A program made the position numbers and the translations under genes. DNA of 64,000 nt from CAVSNH01 sp963729275 (lineage in GTDB: Bacteria; Actinomycetota; Acidimicrobiia; Acidimicrobiales; RAAP-2): the NCBI GenBank assembly GCA_963729275.1, contig CAVSNH010000007.1, positions 124,001 through 188,000 on the forward strand, given 5' to 3'. The notes under the pieces are model-generated. The model saw only the letters and a list, made by a program, of their open reading frames with translations. It ran no database searches and had not been told where the DNA came from. Below are positions 42,131-51,759 of the stretch, one piece after another. The stretch's first letter is position 1; each line of letters begins with the position of its first letter.

Positions 42131-42146
42131 CTGACCGCTGGGTCAG
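42131..42146. promoter_or_regulatory. Palindrome CTGACC-N4-GGTCAG upstream of amidohydrolase
   Basis: CTGACCGCTGGGTCAG has perfect 6-bp arms and a 4-bp centre, 51 bp upstream of the amidohydrolase start. A matching TGACC-N4-GGTCA element precedes the other amidohydrolase gene at 57991-58004, suggesting a common regulator. Confidence 0.45.
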
Positions 42147-42197
42147 GTGGTGTCGGCACCGACACCCGGGGAGGCGAGTCACTTGAAAGGTCCGGCG

Positions 42198-43544
42198 GTG
42201 AACGGGCTGCGGACGGGCAGTCCCTACGTAGTCGTCTCTGCCGACGCCCACGCCGCCCCTGACGACCTCGACGAGTTCCTCTCCTACGTCGACCCTGATC
42301 ACCGAGAGCAGGTCGCCTCCTTCGGCGAGCTCTCGTCCACAGCCATCTCCATGTTCGGCGGCTTCGACCCCGGGGAGATCAACGAGAACGACTCGGTCCG
42401 GGCCACGGCGGCCCGGCGTCTCGCCGGCATGGGCGTCGACACCACTCGGGCGGCGGGATGGCTGGCCCACTACGGCACCGACTGGGTGGTCCCCTCCGAC
42501 GGCGACGGACGCCGGCTGGCCGTGCTCGAGGACCAGGGCATCCACGCCGAGGTGGTCTTCCCGGGGCCGGTCCTGGCCGGGGCCATCTCGCCGGCCATGT
42601 ACCTCGGTGCCCACTCGTGCGAGAACCTCGAACCGGTGTGGCCGGCCATCCACGCCTACAACCGGTGGCTGGCCGATTTCTGCGCGGCGGCACCGGGGCG
42701 GCGGGCCGGCTGCATCGCCATCGACCTCCACGACATGGACCGGGCCATCGAGGAGATCGCCTGGGCCCGTGGTGCCGGGCTGTTCGGGGGGATCATGCTG
42801 CCGGCCATGTCGCTCGGGTCCAAGCTCCCCGGGTACGCCGACGAGTACTTCGAACCGCTGTGGAGCGCGTGCGAGGACAACGGGATGGTGGTCAGCCTCC
42901 ACACCGGCGCCTCGGGCATGGCCACCGACGCCCGACAGCTCTACGACGCAAAGCACGGCGGCTATCTCGGCCTCTACGAGGTCTTCGTCTTCACCCGCCG
43001 TCCACTCTGGTTCCTCATCCTGGGCGGTGTCTTCGACCGACACCCGAAGCTGAAGGTGGTCGTGACCGAAAACGGCGCCCAGTGGCTACCGTCGCTCATC
43101 CGCGACCTCGAGGCGTTCTTCGACACCCACGGGGGTGCGCCCGTCCGCTCCTACCTCTCGATGCGGCCGTCCGAGTACATCGATCGGCACGTCTACATCG
43201 GGGGCTCGCTCATGCAGCGATCCGAGGCCGAGATGCGTCACGAGATCGGGATCGACCGGCTCATGTGGGGGTCCGACTATCCACACCTCGAGGGCGCCGC
43301 CCCCATCCACCGCCTCGTGCTCCGTCAAGTCTTCGGCGGGTTGCCCGAAGAGGACATCCGCCGCATCCTCGGGCTCAACGCCATCGACCTCTACGGCTTC
43401 GACCTCGCCCAACTGCAGGCGGTGGCCGAGCGGGTCGGCCCGACGGTGGCCGACCTCTCCTCGCCGGTGTCGGAGGACGAGATCCCCGACACCTTCAGCT
43501 GGAGCCTGGCCCGCCCGGTCCCCCTGGCCACCCGGGCCGGCTGA
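42198..43544 (+). CDS. Amidohydrolase family (amidohydrolase 2) metal-dependent hydrolase
   Basis: A 448-residue TIM-barrel hydrolase of the amidohydrolase-2/ACMSD-like family: DAHAAP near the N-terminus (D-x-H in place of H-x-H), His in VVSLHTGASG and the terminal Asp-containing WGSDYPHLEG. Relatives are decarboxylases or hydrolases of aromatic acids and lactones. The GTG at 42198 is chosen because GAAAGG lies seven bases upstream; TTG 42183 and GTG 42147 are in frame but without a site. A palindrome in its promoter is shared with the deacylase gene at 58030. Confidence 0.85.
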   Translation: MNGLRTGSPYVVVSADAHAAPDDLDEFLSYVDPDHREQVASFGELSSTAISMFGGFDPGEINENDSVRATAARRLAGMGVDTTRAAGWLAHYGTDWVVPSDGDGRRLAVLEDQGIHAEVVFPGPVLAGAISPAMYLGAHSCENLEPVWPAIHAYNRWLADFCAAAPGRRAGCIAIDLHDMDRAIEEIAWARGAGLFGGIMLPAMSLGSKLPGYADEYFEPLWSACEDNGMVVSLHTGASGMATDARQLYDAKHGGYLGLYEVFVFTRRPLWFLILGGVFDRHPKLKVVVTENGAQWLPSLIRDLEAFFDTHGGAPVRSYLSMRPSEYIDRHVYIGGSLMQRSEAEMRHEIGIDRLMWGSDYPHLEGAAPIHRLVLRQVFGGLPEEDIRRILGLNAIDLYGFDLAQLQAVAERVGPTVADLSSPVSEDEIPDTFSWSLARPVPLATRAG

Positions 43545-43574
43545 TCGGACCGGAGACAGCCGGAGGGGCGCACG

Positions 43575-44120
43575 TCAGGCCGGGTAGCGCGCCGTGCCGG
43601 CTGACATCATCCCGACCACGGCGCTCACCACGTCGTCCACCTCGTCGGGAGACGGATCGAGCACGTGCCGCGCCGAGATCGGGACCGAGGAGAACTGGCG
43701 GTGCATGTGCTCGGTGGCGGCCTCGTCCCGGAAGACATGCTCCGATCGGCCCTCGACCCGCGCCCAGCATGTCTCGACGGACGGCATGAGCATCACGTAG
43801 TGGAGGGCGCCGAGCCCAGTGGCTCTGGTGAAGGCATCCAGGCACCACGGGCCCACGATGCCGTCGTAGACGGCGACGTACTCCCCCATGGCGTACCGGC
43901 CGGCGGCGGCGGCGGCCCGGATGACGGTGCCGTTCTGTGTGTCCGCCTCGGGGAGCCATGGCTCGATGGCCCCGTTGGCCAAGAAGGCGAAGAAGACGTC
44001 GCCGTCGATGCAGACGCTGCGCTCGAATCGAGCGGCCACAGCCCGGGCCACCGTCGACTTGCCCGCTCCCGGCGGGCCGGTGACGACAACGAGAGCTCCT
44101 GGTCCGGCGCCAAGACTCAT
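43575..44120 (-). CDS. P-loop kinase-like ATPase downstream of cydC
   Basis: The 181-residue protein has Walker A GPPGAGKST near residue 17 and CIDGDVFFAFL in the place of the Asp motif of small-molecule kinases, then a helical lid. It resembles AAA_33/zeta-like phosphotransferases. The start ATG overlaps the cydC stop (ATGA), so it is the sixth gene of the cyd operon. Substrate unknown. An upstream ATG at 44192 would sit inside cydC. Confidence 0.78.
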   Translation of the reverse strand: MSLGAGPGALVVVTGPPGAGKSTVARAVAARFERSVCIDGDVFFAFLANGAIEPWLPEADTQNGTVIRAAAAAGRYAMGEYVAVYDGIVGPWCLDAFTRATGLGALHYVMLMPSVETCWARVEGRSEHVFRDEAATEHMHRQFSSVPISARHVLDPSPDEVDDVVSAVVGMMSAGTARYPA

Positions 44121-45925
44121 GCCGAGCGGGCCTCCTCGAAGGTCGACGGCCGGCCCGGTGCCGGCAGCTGCATCTGCTCGTCCCACCACCACCTGGCGAA
44201 GCGCCCACCGGCGCCGACGAGGGCGGCGTGCCTTCCCCGTTCGACAACCCGGCCCCCGTCGAGGAATACGATCTCCTCGACCTGCTCGAGGCCGGCCAGT
44301 CGGTGGGTGATGAGCAGGATGGAGCGCCCTTCGGTGATCGACAGCGCGTCAGCCATCAGGGCGTCGGCCGCTACCGGCTCGAGGTGCTCGCCGGGCTCGT
44401 CGAGGATGAGGATGGGAAAGTCGGCGAGCAGGGCCCGGGCCAGGCCCAGTCGTTGGCGCTGGCCTCCGGAGAGGCGCGACCCGTCGACGCCGACCTCGGT
44501 GGCCAGGCCTTGGGGCAGGCCGGCCAGCCATTCCGCCAGGCCCACCCGGCCGAGTACTTCGGCCAGGTCGGTGTCGCTCGCCGAACGGCGGGCCAGGCGC
44601 AGGTTCTCGGCCACAGTGGTGTGGAACAGGTGGGGGCTCTGTCCGACCAGGCCGACCACCCGGCGAAGGTCGTCGCCGGCCAGCTGCTCGAAGGGGACGC
44701 CGTCGAGCGTGGCCTGGCCCGAGGTGGTGGCGACGAACCGGACGCACACGTCAGCCAGGGTCGACTTGCCCGCACCGCTCGGGCCCACCACCGCCACCCG
44801 GCGACCGGGGACGAGCTCGAGGTCCACACCTCGCAGCGCGTCGGTCGAAGCGCCGGGGTAGCGGACGGCGACGCCCGACAGTCGCAGCTCGTGGAGCCCG
44901 GGGCGCACCGGGTGCGGCCGGGCCGGATCGGTGACCGGAACGGGCGCCTCGCACACGGCGAAGACCCGGCCGGCGACCCGGCGCGACCGCTGCAGGAACT
45001 GAGTGGCGGCCGGTACCGGGCTCACGAGCTCGAGCGCGGCCAAAGGGACGACGGCGAGGACAGCCAGCCACACGCCATCGAGGCGCCCGGCATGCACGGC
45101 GGCGACCCCGAATGCGAGCCCACCGACACAGGCGCCACCCATCATCAGCACGGTGAGGGCCAAGCCCCATCCCCGGGTGGCGGCACCGCGCCGGGTGGTG
45201 GCCCGCAGTCGGCGGTCGGCCTGTTCGACCCGGGCCAGCTGGTCCTCCATGGCCCCGAAGACCACGAGCTCGGGAGCACCTTCGACCAAGTCGACCACCG
45301 CGTCGGACAGCACCCCGCGGTCCGAGGCCTGACCCACCTCCCGACGCGCCGCCAGTCGGCCGCAGAGCCAGGGGACGAAGGTGATCGACACGAGCAGGGC
45401 CACGAAGAAGACCGCGCCCGCGGCCGGAAGCACGAGCCACAACACCAAGGCGGCGACCCCGCCCACCGACGTGGCCACCATGAAGGGCGGTAGGACACGG
45501 AGGACCACGTCCTGCAACGAGTCCACATCGTCCACCACCCGGGCCAGCAGGTCGCCACGACCGAAGGCGGCCAGGCCGGCCGGGGCCAGCTGCTCGAGTC
45601 GCCGGTAGACGCGGACACGAAGGTCGGCCAGCAACCGAAAGGCGGCGTCGTGGCCCACCAGGCGCTCGCCGTAGCGGAGCAACCCGCGGGACAGGCCGAA
45701 GAATTGGACGCCGACGATGGCGATGGCCAGCGCCGATTCCGGCGGATGGTCGGCGGCGCGAGAGATGAGCCAGGCCGACGTGCCGAGGAGGGCGAGGGAG
45801 GCGGCCATGGCACCGGCACCGAGCAGGGAGGCCAGGGCCAGCCGGCGGGCAGCCGGTCGAGCCAGGGACAGAGTCTGGACTGCCGACGCGGTCCGCTCGC
45901 TACCGGAGCCGGGCGGCGCGCTCAT
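44117..45925 (-). CDS. cydC: CydC, thiol-reductant ABC exporter subunit
   Basis: A 602-residue ABC half-transporter: six-helix membrane domain (about 25-310) and ATPase with Walker A GPSGAGKST, signature RLSGGQRQRLGL and Walker B LILDEPGEHL. With CydD it exports glutathione, cysteine or (in actinobacteria probably) a related thiol needed for cytochrome bd assembly. It overlaps cydD by 4 bp and the kinase gene by 4 bp. Note Gly-Glu in DEPGEHL where Thr-Ser is usual. Confidence 0.92.
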   Translation of the reverse strand: MSAPPGSGSERTASAVQTLSLARPAARRLALASLLGAGAMAASLALLGTSAWLISRAADHPPESALAIAIVGVQFFGLSRGLLRYGERLVGHDAAFRLLADLRVRVYRRLEQLAPAGLAAFGRGDLLARVVDDVDSLQDVVLRVLPPFMVATSVGGVAALVLWLVLPAAGAVFFVALLVSITFVPWLCGRLAARREVGQASDRGVLSDAVVDLVEGAPELVVFGAMEDQLARVEQADRRLRATTRRGAATRGWGLALTVLMMGGACVGGLAFGVAAVHAGRLDGVWLAVLAVVPLAALELVSPVPAATQFLQRSRRVAGRVFAVCEAPVPVTDPARPHPVRPGLHELRLSGVAVRYPGASTDALRGVDLELVPGRRVAVVGPSGAGKSTLADVCVRFVATTSGQATLDGVPFEQLAGDDLRRVVGLVGQSPHLFHTTVAENLRLARRSASDTDLAEVLGRVGLAEWLAGLPQGLATEVGVDGSRLSGGQRQRLGLARALLADFPILILDEPGEHLEPVAADALMADALSITEGRSILLITHRLAGLEQVEEIVFLDGGRVVERGRHAALVGAGGRFARWWWDEQMQLPAPGRPSTFEEARSA

Positions 45926-47646
45926 CGGATCCCGAGCGGAGCGCCGAGATCCACGACCCGATCGGCCACCGCGGCCAGCGCCGGGTGGTGGGCGACGACG
46001 ATGGCCGTCCGGCCCCGGAGGAGGCGGCTCACCGCCTCCACCACGGCTTCCTCGGTGGCCACGTCGAGGTAGGCCGTCGGCTCGTCCAGGAACACCACCG
46101 GGCCGTCCCTGACCACCACCCGGGCGAGGGCCAAACGCTGCCGCTCCCCGACCGAAAGCCCGGCGCCCGACGCGCCGAGCAGCGTTGCCGACCCGTGCGA
46201 CAGCCGCTCCACCACCGCATCGAGGCCGACGGTCGTCAACGCCCCGGCGACCGCGGCATCACCGGCCATGGGTCGCCCGATGCGTACGTTGTCGGCCACC
46301 GAGCGGGCGAAGAAGTGGGGACGCTGCGGCATCCAGGCCACACGCGACCGCCACTCGTCGAGGTCGAGCTGCTCGAGCGGCACCCCGCCGACCCGTACCG
46401 AGCCGGCCGTGGGCGCCCGCAGGCCCAGGAGCACGTCGAACAACGTCGACTTACCGCACCCGCTCGGCCCCCGGAGGGCCACCGTCTCACCCGGCTGCAC
46501 GACGAGGTCGAGGCCGTCGGGGGCAGGCACGTCCCGTCCCGGATGGACGACCACCAGCCCGTGGATCTCGATGTGATCGCCTCGCGCCCGGCGGCGAGGT
46601 CCCGACCGCACATCCGGGGATTCGGCCGACGGCTCGATGAGGCGGAAGGCCTCTCCGGCCGCGGCCAGGCCGTCGGCACTGGCATGGAAGTTGGCGCCGA
46701 GGGAGCGCAACGGCAGATAGGCCTCGGGGACGAGGACCAGTACGAAGAGGGCGGTCGCGAACGAGAGGTGGCCGCCGAGCAGCCGGAGACCCACGGCCAC
46801 GGCCACGAGCGCCACCGAAAAGGTGGCGAGGAGCTCGAGGACCAACGAGGAGAGGAAGGTGAGCTGGAGGGTGGCGAGCGTTGTGGTGCGATACCGGTCG
46901 GTGACCTCGGAGATGGCCTCGGCCTGCGCCTTGGCCCGGCCGAAGACCTTGAGCGTGGGCAGCCCCTTCACGACGTCGAGGAAGTGGCCGGCCAATCGAT
47001 GAAGGGACGCCATCCTCCGGGCCGTGCGCTCGCCGGTGGCCGCGCCGACGAGGGCCATGAAGATCGGAATGAGCGGGACGGTCACGGCCACGATGAGCGC
47101 CGAAACCCAGTCGGCACCGGCCACGGCGGCCACCACGGCCAACGGCACCACCACGGCGAGGATCACTTGGGGCAGGTAACGGGCGAAGTACCCGTCGAGA
47201 GCTTCGAGCCCGGTGACCACCAGGGCGGACAGTCGCCCTGCGTCACCCATCCCACTCCCTGTCCCCTCGATGTGGCCGGACCGGTCGAGGCCCGGCGGCC
47301 CGTCCGGCCCCAGGTTGGCGATCCGGCTCACCACCGCCCGCCGCAGTTCGGACTGAGCCGTGGCCGAGGCCCGATAGGCCGCCCACTCGGCGGCCCAGGC
47401 CAGAGCGGCCCGGCCGGCCACCACGGCAGCCAGGGCTTCGAGTGCACCATCGAGGTCAGAGAGCGAACGATGACCGACGACGGCACCGGCCACGATCGAT
47501 GCCACCAGTGCAGCCTGGAGGATCACGCAGGCGGCCGCCGCCGAGCCGATGAGCACAGCCAGAGCTACAAACTTCCGGGCGGAGGCCGAGTAGTGCAGCA
47601 GGCGACGGTCGGCCCTGCCCTGTGACGCGGTCGGTCCCATCGTCAC
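45922..47646 (-). CDS. cydD: CydD, thiol-reductant ABC exporter subunit
   Basis: A 574-residue partner of CydC: membrane domain about 25-320, then ATPase with GPSGCGKST, signature LSVGERQRLAL (Val for Gly) and Walker B VFLDEPTAYLD. It starts with GTG 47646, overlapping the MFS stop as GTGA; ATG 47640 lies two codons in. Together with CydC it forms the heterodimeric exporter used for heme/thiol delivery to cytochrome bd maturation. Confidence 0.92.
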   Translation of the reverse strand: MTMGPTASQGRADRRLLHYSASARKFVALAVLIGSAAAACVILQAALVASIVAGAVVGHRSLSDLDGALEALAAVVAGRAALAWAAEWAAYRASATAQSELRRAVVSRIANLGPDGPPGLDRSGHIEGTGSGMGDAGRLSALVVTGLEALDGYFARYLPQVILAVVVPLAVVAAVAGADWVSALIVAVTVPLIPIFMALVGAATGERTARRMASLHRLAGHFLDVVKGLPTLKVFGRAKAQAEAISEVTDRYRTTTLATLQLTFLSSLVLELLATFSVALVAVAVGLRLLGGHLSFATALFVLVLVPEAYLPLRSLGANFHASADGLAAAGEAFRLIEPSAESPDVRSGPRRRARGDHIEIHGLVVVHPGRDVPAPDGLDLVVQPGETVALRGPSGCGKSTLFDVLLGLRAPTAGSVRVGGVPLEQLDLDEWRSRVAWMPQRPHFFARSVADNVRIGRPMAGDAAVAGALTTVGLDAVVERLSHGSATLLGASGAGLSVGERQRLALARVVVRDGPVVFLDEPTAYLDVATEEAVVEAVSRLLRGRTAIVVAHHPALAAVADRVVDLGAPLGIR

Positions 47647-49247
47647 CGCTCGTCGGCGCGGTGGTAATCGGCCAACAGTCGCCGCTCATCGTCGCGACGC
47701 GGGAACAGGGCGTAGACGAGCACGCCGCCGAGACCCACCGCCACCATTCCCGCCCCGTAGGCCCAGTGCTGTCCATGGATGAACGAATCCTTGGCCCCGG
47801 CGATGATCTGGTCGGCATCGGCTGGATACTGCCCGGCCAGGTTCGACGCGCTGGAATACGACTTGGTGAGCTCGCTCTCCACGTTGGCCGTGACCTGTGC
47901 CGACTGGGGGGAGGCGGCAATGGCCGCTCGAGTGGCCGCCGTGTAACCGGCGGTCAGCAGCGCACCGAGGATGGACTGCATGACTGCGCCGCCCAGGTCT
48001 CTCTGCAGATCGGCCGTCCCCGACGCCATGCCGGCCCGGTGCACCGGGACCGAGCCGGTCAGTGAGTGCGAGGCCGGTGTGCCGGCGAACCCCACGCCCG
48101 CCCCGATGAGGATGTAGGCGGCGGCGATGGACCAGAAGGAGGTGTGCTCGCGCCAGAAGGCAAACATGGTCACGAAGCCGAGGAGGATCAGCACGTATCC
48201 GACGAGCAGTGTGACCCGAGCCCCCCGCGCCTCGATCAACCGGGCCGAGTGCGGGGCGATGAGCACCATGACGGCGGCCGCCGGCAGAAGCGAAAGCCCG
48301 GCGTCGACCGTCGAATAGCCGAGCACGTTCTGCAGGTACTGCTGCCCGACGAACATGGCGCCCATGAGCGAGCCGAACACGATCATCCCCGCCGTGGCCG
48401 CCACCCAGAAGATGCGGCGTCCGGCCACGGCCAGATCGAAGAGGGGGTTGGCCACGCGACGCTCGCGGGCCCCGAAAACCACCAGCGCGCCGACGGCAAC
48501 CAGGCCGAGGACCAAGGCCAGGGTTCCCTTCTCCGGGACAGGCGCGAAATTGATGGCGACAATCCCGGAGCCGACAAGGATCACGGAGATGAGGCCGCCA
48601 AGCCCGTCGACTCGCTCTGCCGTCTCGTTCACATGGCTCGGGACGAAGCGCACGGTCATGACCACGGCCACCACGACAAGGGGAAGGGTCAGCAGGAACA
48701 CCGAGCCCCACCAGAACCTGGACAGCACGAGCCCGGCGGCCAGGGGGCCGAGCGCCATCAAGCCACCACCGGTGGCTGACCACAACGCGATGGCACGGGT
48801 CCTGCCCTCGCCCGACCAGAGGGCGGTGATGAGAGAGAGGGTGGTGGGGTAGGCCATGCCGGCGGCCAGGCCACCCACGATCCTGGCCCCGACCAGCACC
48901 TCGACGGACGGTGCCCACGCCGCCACCAGGCAGGCGGGGACGGAGAGGACGACGCCGACGAGCAACGTCTGCTTTCGCCCGCGGTGGTCGGCGATGGCCC
49001 CGAACCACAGCACCGAGGCGGCCAGGCCGAGCGAATAGGCCACGGCCACCAGGTTGAGCTGGGTCTGGGAAGCATCGAAGTGACGGCCGATGTCGGGAAG
49101 GGCCACGTTGGCGACGGCCAGAGGCAGGTTGGCCACCGACGCCACCAGAATCAGCGTGAGAAGGACGAGCGAAGGTCGCTCCGGGGCCGGACCGGGCTCG
49201 TCGGCAGGCGCCGTCGTGGTGCGGGCAAGCGATCCCACGTCGCTCAC
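47643..49247 (-). CDS. DHA2-type MFS exporter inside the cyd operon
   Basis: A 534-residue multidrug-type exporter with about 14 membrane segments: VANVALPDIGRHFDASQTQL early, ADHRGRKQTLLVG between helices 2 and 3. An external loop near residues 450-485 is Ser/Ala-rich. Its GTG start overlaps the cydB stop as GTGA, and its own stop overlaps the cydD start the same way. It is therefore translated within the cytochrome bd operon, between the oxidase subunit genes and their assembly exporter. Export of a bd inhibitor or a respiratory intermediate is possible but speculative. Confidence 0.88.
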   Translation of the reverse strand: MSDVGSLARTTTAPADEPGPAPERPSLVLLTLILVASVANLPLAVANVALPDIGRHFDASQTQLNLVAVAYSLGLAASVLWFGAIADHRGRKQTLLVGVVLSVPACLVAAWAPSVEVLVGARIVGGLAAGMAYPTTLSLITALWSGEGRTRAIALWSATGGGLMALGPLAAGLVLSRFWWGSVFLLTLPLVVVAVVMTVRFVPSHVNETAERVDGLGGLISVILVGSGIVAINFAPVPEKGTLALVLGLVAVGALVVFGARERRVANPLFDLAVAGRRIFWVAATAGMIVFGSLMGAMFVGQQYLQNVLGYSTVDAGLSLLPAAAVMVLIAPHSARLIEARGARVTLLVGYVLILLGFVTMFAFWREHTSFWSIAAAYILIGAGVGFAGTPASHSLTGSVPVHRAGMASGTADLQRDLGGAVMQSILGALLTAGYTAATRAAIAASPQSAQVTANVESELTKSYSSASNLAGQYPADADQIIAGAKDSFIHGQHWAYGAGMVAVGLGGVLVYALFPRRDDERRLLADYHRADER

Positions 49248-50317
49248 GTGGCCACCCCCCCGTCGCCCCCCGACGCCGCTGTCGTTGCGCCCGTCGACGT
49301 CGACGTCAGGTCGGCCGAGTCGTCCGGTTTCGGTCCCCGCGGTCCGACCAGACGGCGCCGGAAGACCCAGTAGCTCCACCCTTGGTAGGCGATGACGAGC
49401 GGGGTGACGACCACCGCCACCACCGTCATGACCTTGAGGCTGTACGGCGGGCTGGCTGTCCCGGCCGCGGTGAGCGAAAAGGCGGGGCTCGTGCTCGAGA
49501 CCATCACGTAGGGATGGAGGTTCACGAAGATGAGAGCGACGGTCGATCCCATGGCCACGAGCGCTGAAGCGAACGCCCATCCTTCGGCTTCCAGTCCGGC
49601 CGCCCAGGCTGCGCCGACAACGGAAAGGACGGCGATGCCGTCGAGGAAGCTGGGCACGGCCTGTCGCGAGCCCACCGTCTCCGTCCAGATCACGAAGCCG
49701 AGGACCAGCGCCGATGCGACCCAACCCACCTTGGGCGCGAGGTTGGCGGCCCGCGCCCGGACGACGCTCGTCGTCTTGAGGGCGAGGAAGCACGATCCCG
49801 ACAGCAGGGACAGGGCCACCAGGGTCAGCCCCGTCCAGAGGCCGTAAGGCCGCAAGAGGTCGAAGAACGTGCCGGTGTATTGGTGGGCCTTGTCGATGGG
49901 CAGCCCGGCCAGCAGGTCACCCAGCGCCACCCCGATGAGCAGGGGGACGAGCGTGCTGCCGATCACGAGGGACCAGCGCCAACCGGCGGTCCAGCGCTCG
50001 TCCTTGATCTTGGAGCGATACTCGAAGGACACCCCCCTCCCCATCAAGGCGACGAGGACGAGCACCAGCGCCAGATAGAGGCTCGAGAACATGGTGGCGT
50101 ACCACTGTGGGAACGCCGCGAAGATCAGTGCGCCGGCGACCACGAGCCACACTTCGTTGCCGTCCCAGAACGGTCCGATGGTGTTGACGGCGGCCCTCTG
50201 CTCGGGCTCACTCCGGCCGACCACTGCGTGCAGCATTCCCACACCGAAGTCGAACCCCTCGAGCACGAGGAAGACGATCCAGAAGAATGCGTCGACGATG
50301 AACCAGAAGGTGACCAT
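49244..50317 (-). CDS. cydB: Cytochrome bd quinol oxidase subunit II
   Basis: A 357-residue integral membrane protein with the CydB N-terminus MVTFWFIVDAFFWIVFLVLE and GFDFGVGML, WDGNEVWLV and FPQWYATMFS. It forms the CydAB oxidase that reduces O2 with quinol at high affinity. The start at 50317 lies 7 bp after the cydA stop. A 40-residue Ser/Thr/Gly-rich tail follows the last membrane segment. Confidence 0.95.
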   Translation of the reverse strand: MVTFWFIVDAFFWIVFLVLEGFDFGVGMLHAVVGRSEPEQRAAVNTIGPFWDGNEVWLVVAGALIFAAFPQWYATMFSSLYLALVLVLVALMGRGVSFEYRSKIKDERWTAGWRWSLVIGSTLVPLLIGVALGDLLAGLPIDKAHQYTGTFFDLLRPYGLWTGLTLVALSLLSGSCFLALKTTSVVRARAANLAPKVGWVASALVLGFVIWTETVGSRQAVPSFLDGIAVLSVVGAAWAAGLEAEGWAFASALVAMGSTVALIFVNLHPYVMVSSTSPAFSLTAAGTASPPYSLKVMTVVAVVVTPLVIAYQGWSYWVFRRRLVGPRGPKPDDSADLTSTSTGATTAASGGDGGVAT

Positions 50318-50324
50318 GGCGCCC

Positions 50325-51737
50325 CTAGTAGACGAGAGCCGGCTCGTCGGGAGCTGTACCGGACTCACCGGCTCCCATCGACCCCTCGGTGTCGTGTTCG
50401 TCGCCGAGGTCGCGTCGGCCGTAACGGAGCATGAGCAAACCGTCAGCCAGGCCCAGCACGATGTAGGCCAGGACGAAGACGGCAAGGCTGATGGCGATGT
50501 CGGTGGTCGTGACCGACGGCGACGAAGCGTCGGCCGTTTTCAGGAGACCCTGGACGATCCAGGGCTGGCGACCGCTCTCGGTCAGCAGCCATCCGGCGGT
50601 GTTCATGGCGAAGGGGGTGATCGCCGCCCACGTGGCGACGCGTAGGAACCACCGCGACTGTTCGAGCCTCCGGCGCTGGATGAGCCACCCACCCCACAGG
50701 CTGAAGAGCAAGACCAACCCGGCTACATAGGCCATGACCCGCATCGCCCAGTACTGGATGAACACATTGGGGGCGTACTGACCCGGCCCATAGACGTCGC
50801 GGTAGTGGGCGTTGAGCTGGTTGAGGCCCTCCACCTTTCCGTTCCATGTGCCGGTGGCCAACAGAGACAGCAGGTGCGGGATCTGGATGATCTCGAACGG
50901 GGCCTGATCGTCCTTGCCCCCACCGATCTGAAAGAGCGAGAAGGCACACGGCTGACAGGTTTTCCACTGCGCCTCGGCGGCCGCGATCTTGGTCGGCTGA
51001 TAGGTGGTCTCGATCACTCCGAGATGGCTCCCCACCACCATGGCCAGGATGATCGACGGGAATAGGACGACGAGCGCCAGAGTGGCGGTACGCCGGAAGG
51101 CATCGACCTCTCGTTGGCGCCGGAGGTGCCAGGCCGAGAAGGCCAGCATGACCAGCGAGCCGGTGACCAATGCGGCAAGGACCACGTGCAAGTAGCTCCA
51201 CAGGAACACCGGATTCGTGAAGAGGGCCCAGACGTCGGTCAGCACGGGTTGATGGGCGTGGTTCAACACGTACCCGACTGGGTGTTGCATCCAGGAATTG
51301 GCGGCCATGATGAAAGCGGCCGAGAGCATGGCGCCGGCCGCCACTGCCCAAATGCAGGCCAGGTGGACCCGTGGTGGCAACCGGTCCCAGCCGAAGAGCC
51401 AGGCCCCGAGGAACGTCGCCTCGAGGAAGAAGGCGACCAGGCCCTCCATGGCCAGAGGGCCCCCGAAGATGTTGCCCACGAAGGCCGAATAGACCGACCA
51501 ATTCATCCCGAACTCGAACTCCTGAACCAGCCCGGTCACGACGCCCACGGCGACATTGATGAGGAGTAGGACGCCGAAGAAACGAGTGAGGCGTCGGTAG
51601 GTCTGGTCGCCCGACCGATACGCGGCCGTCTCCAGGATGGCCACCAGAAAGGCCAGCCCAATGGTGACCGGTACGAAGAGGAAGTGATAGATGCTGGTGG
51701 TGGCGAACTGCCAGCGAGCCAGGCTCGTGCCCATCAT
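50325..51737 (-). CDS. cydA: Cytochrome bd quinol oxidase subunit I
   Basis: A 470-residue CydA. Haem ligands are in place: His18 in IYHFLFVP (b595), His184 in SYLHVVLAAL and Met335 in MRVMAYVAG (b558), and Glu98/Glu106 lie in the proton-channel helix. GRQPW is present. The loop between about 245 and 325 is short, so this is the short-Q-loop class. It starts at a double ATG after GGGAGG. The leader carries a strong hairpin at 51760-51784. First gene of the six-gene operon. Confidence 0.95.
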   Translation of the reverse strand: MMGTSLARWQFATTSIYHFLFVPVTIGLAFLVAILETAAYRSGDQTYRRLTRFFGVLLLINVAVGVVTGLVQEFEFGMNWSVYSAFVGNIFGGPLAMEGLVAFFLEATFLGAWLFGWDRLPPRVHLACIWAVAAGAMLSAAFIMAANSWMQHPVGYVLNHAHQPVLTDVWALFTNPVFLWSYLHVVLAALVTGSLVMLAFSAWHLRRQREVDAFRRTATLALVVLFPSIILAMVVGSHLGVIETTYQPTKIAAAEAQWKTCQPCAFSLFQIGGGKDDQAPFEIIQIPHLLSLLATGTWNGKVEGLNQLNAHYRDVYGPGQYAPNVFIQYWAMRVMAYVAGLVLLFSLWGGWLIQRRRLEQSRWFLRVATWAAITPFAMNTAGWLLTESGRQPWIVQGLLKTADASSPSVTTTDIAISLAVFVLAYIVLGLADGLLMLRYGRRDLGDEHDTEGSMGAGESGTAPDEPALVY

Positions 51738-51759
51738 CTGCCTCCCGGCACCCGCTCAC

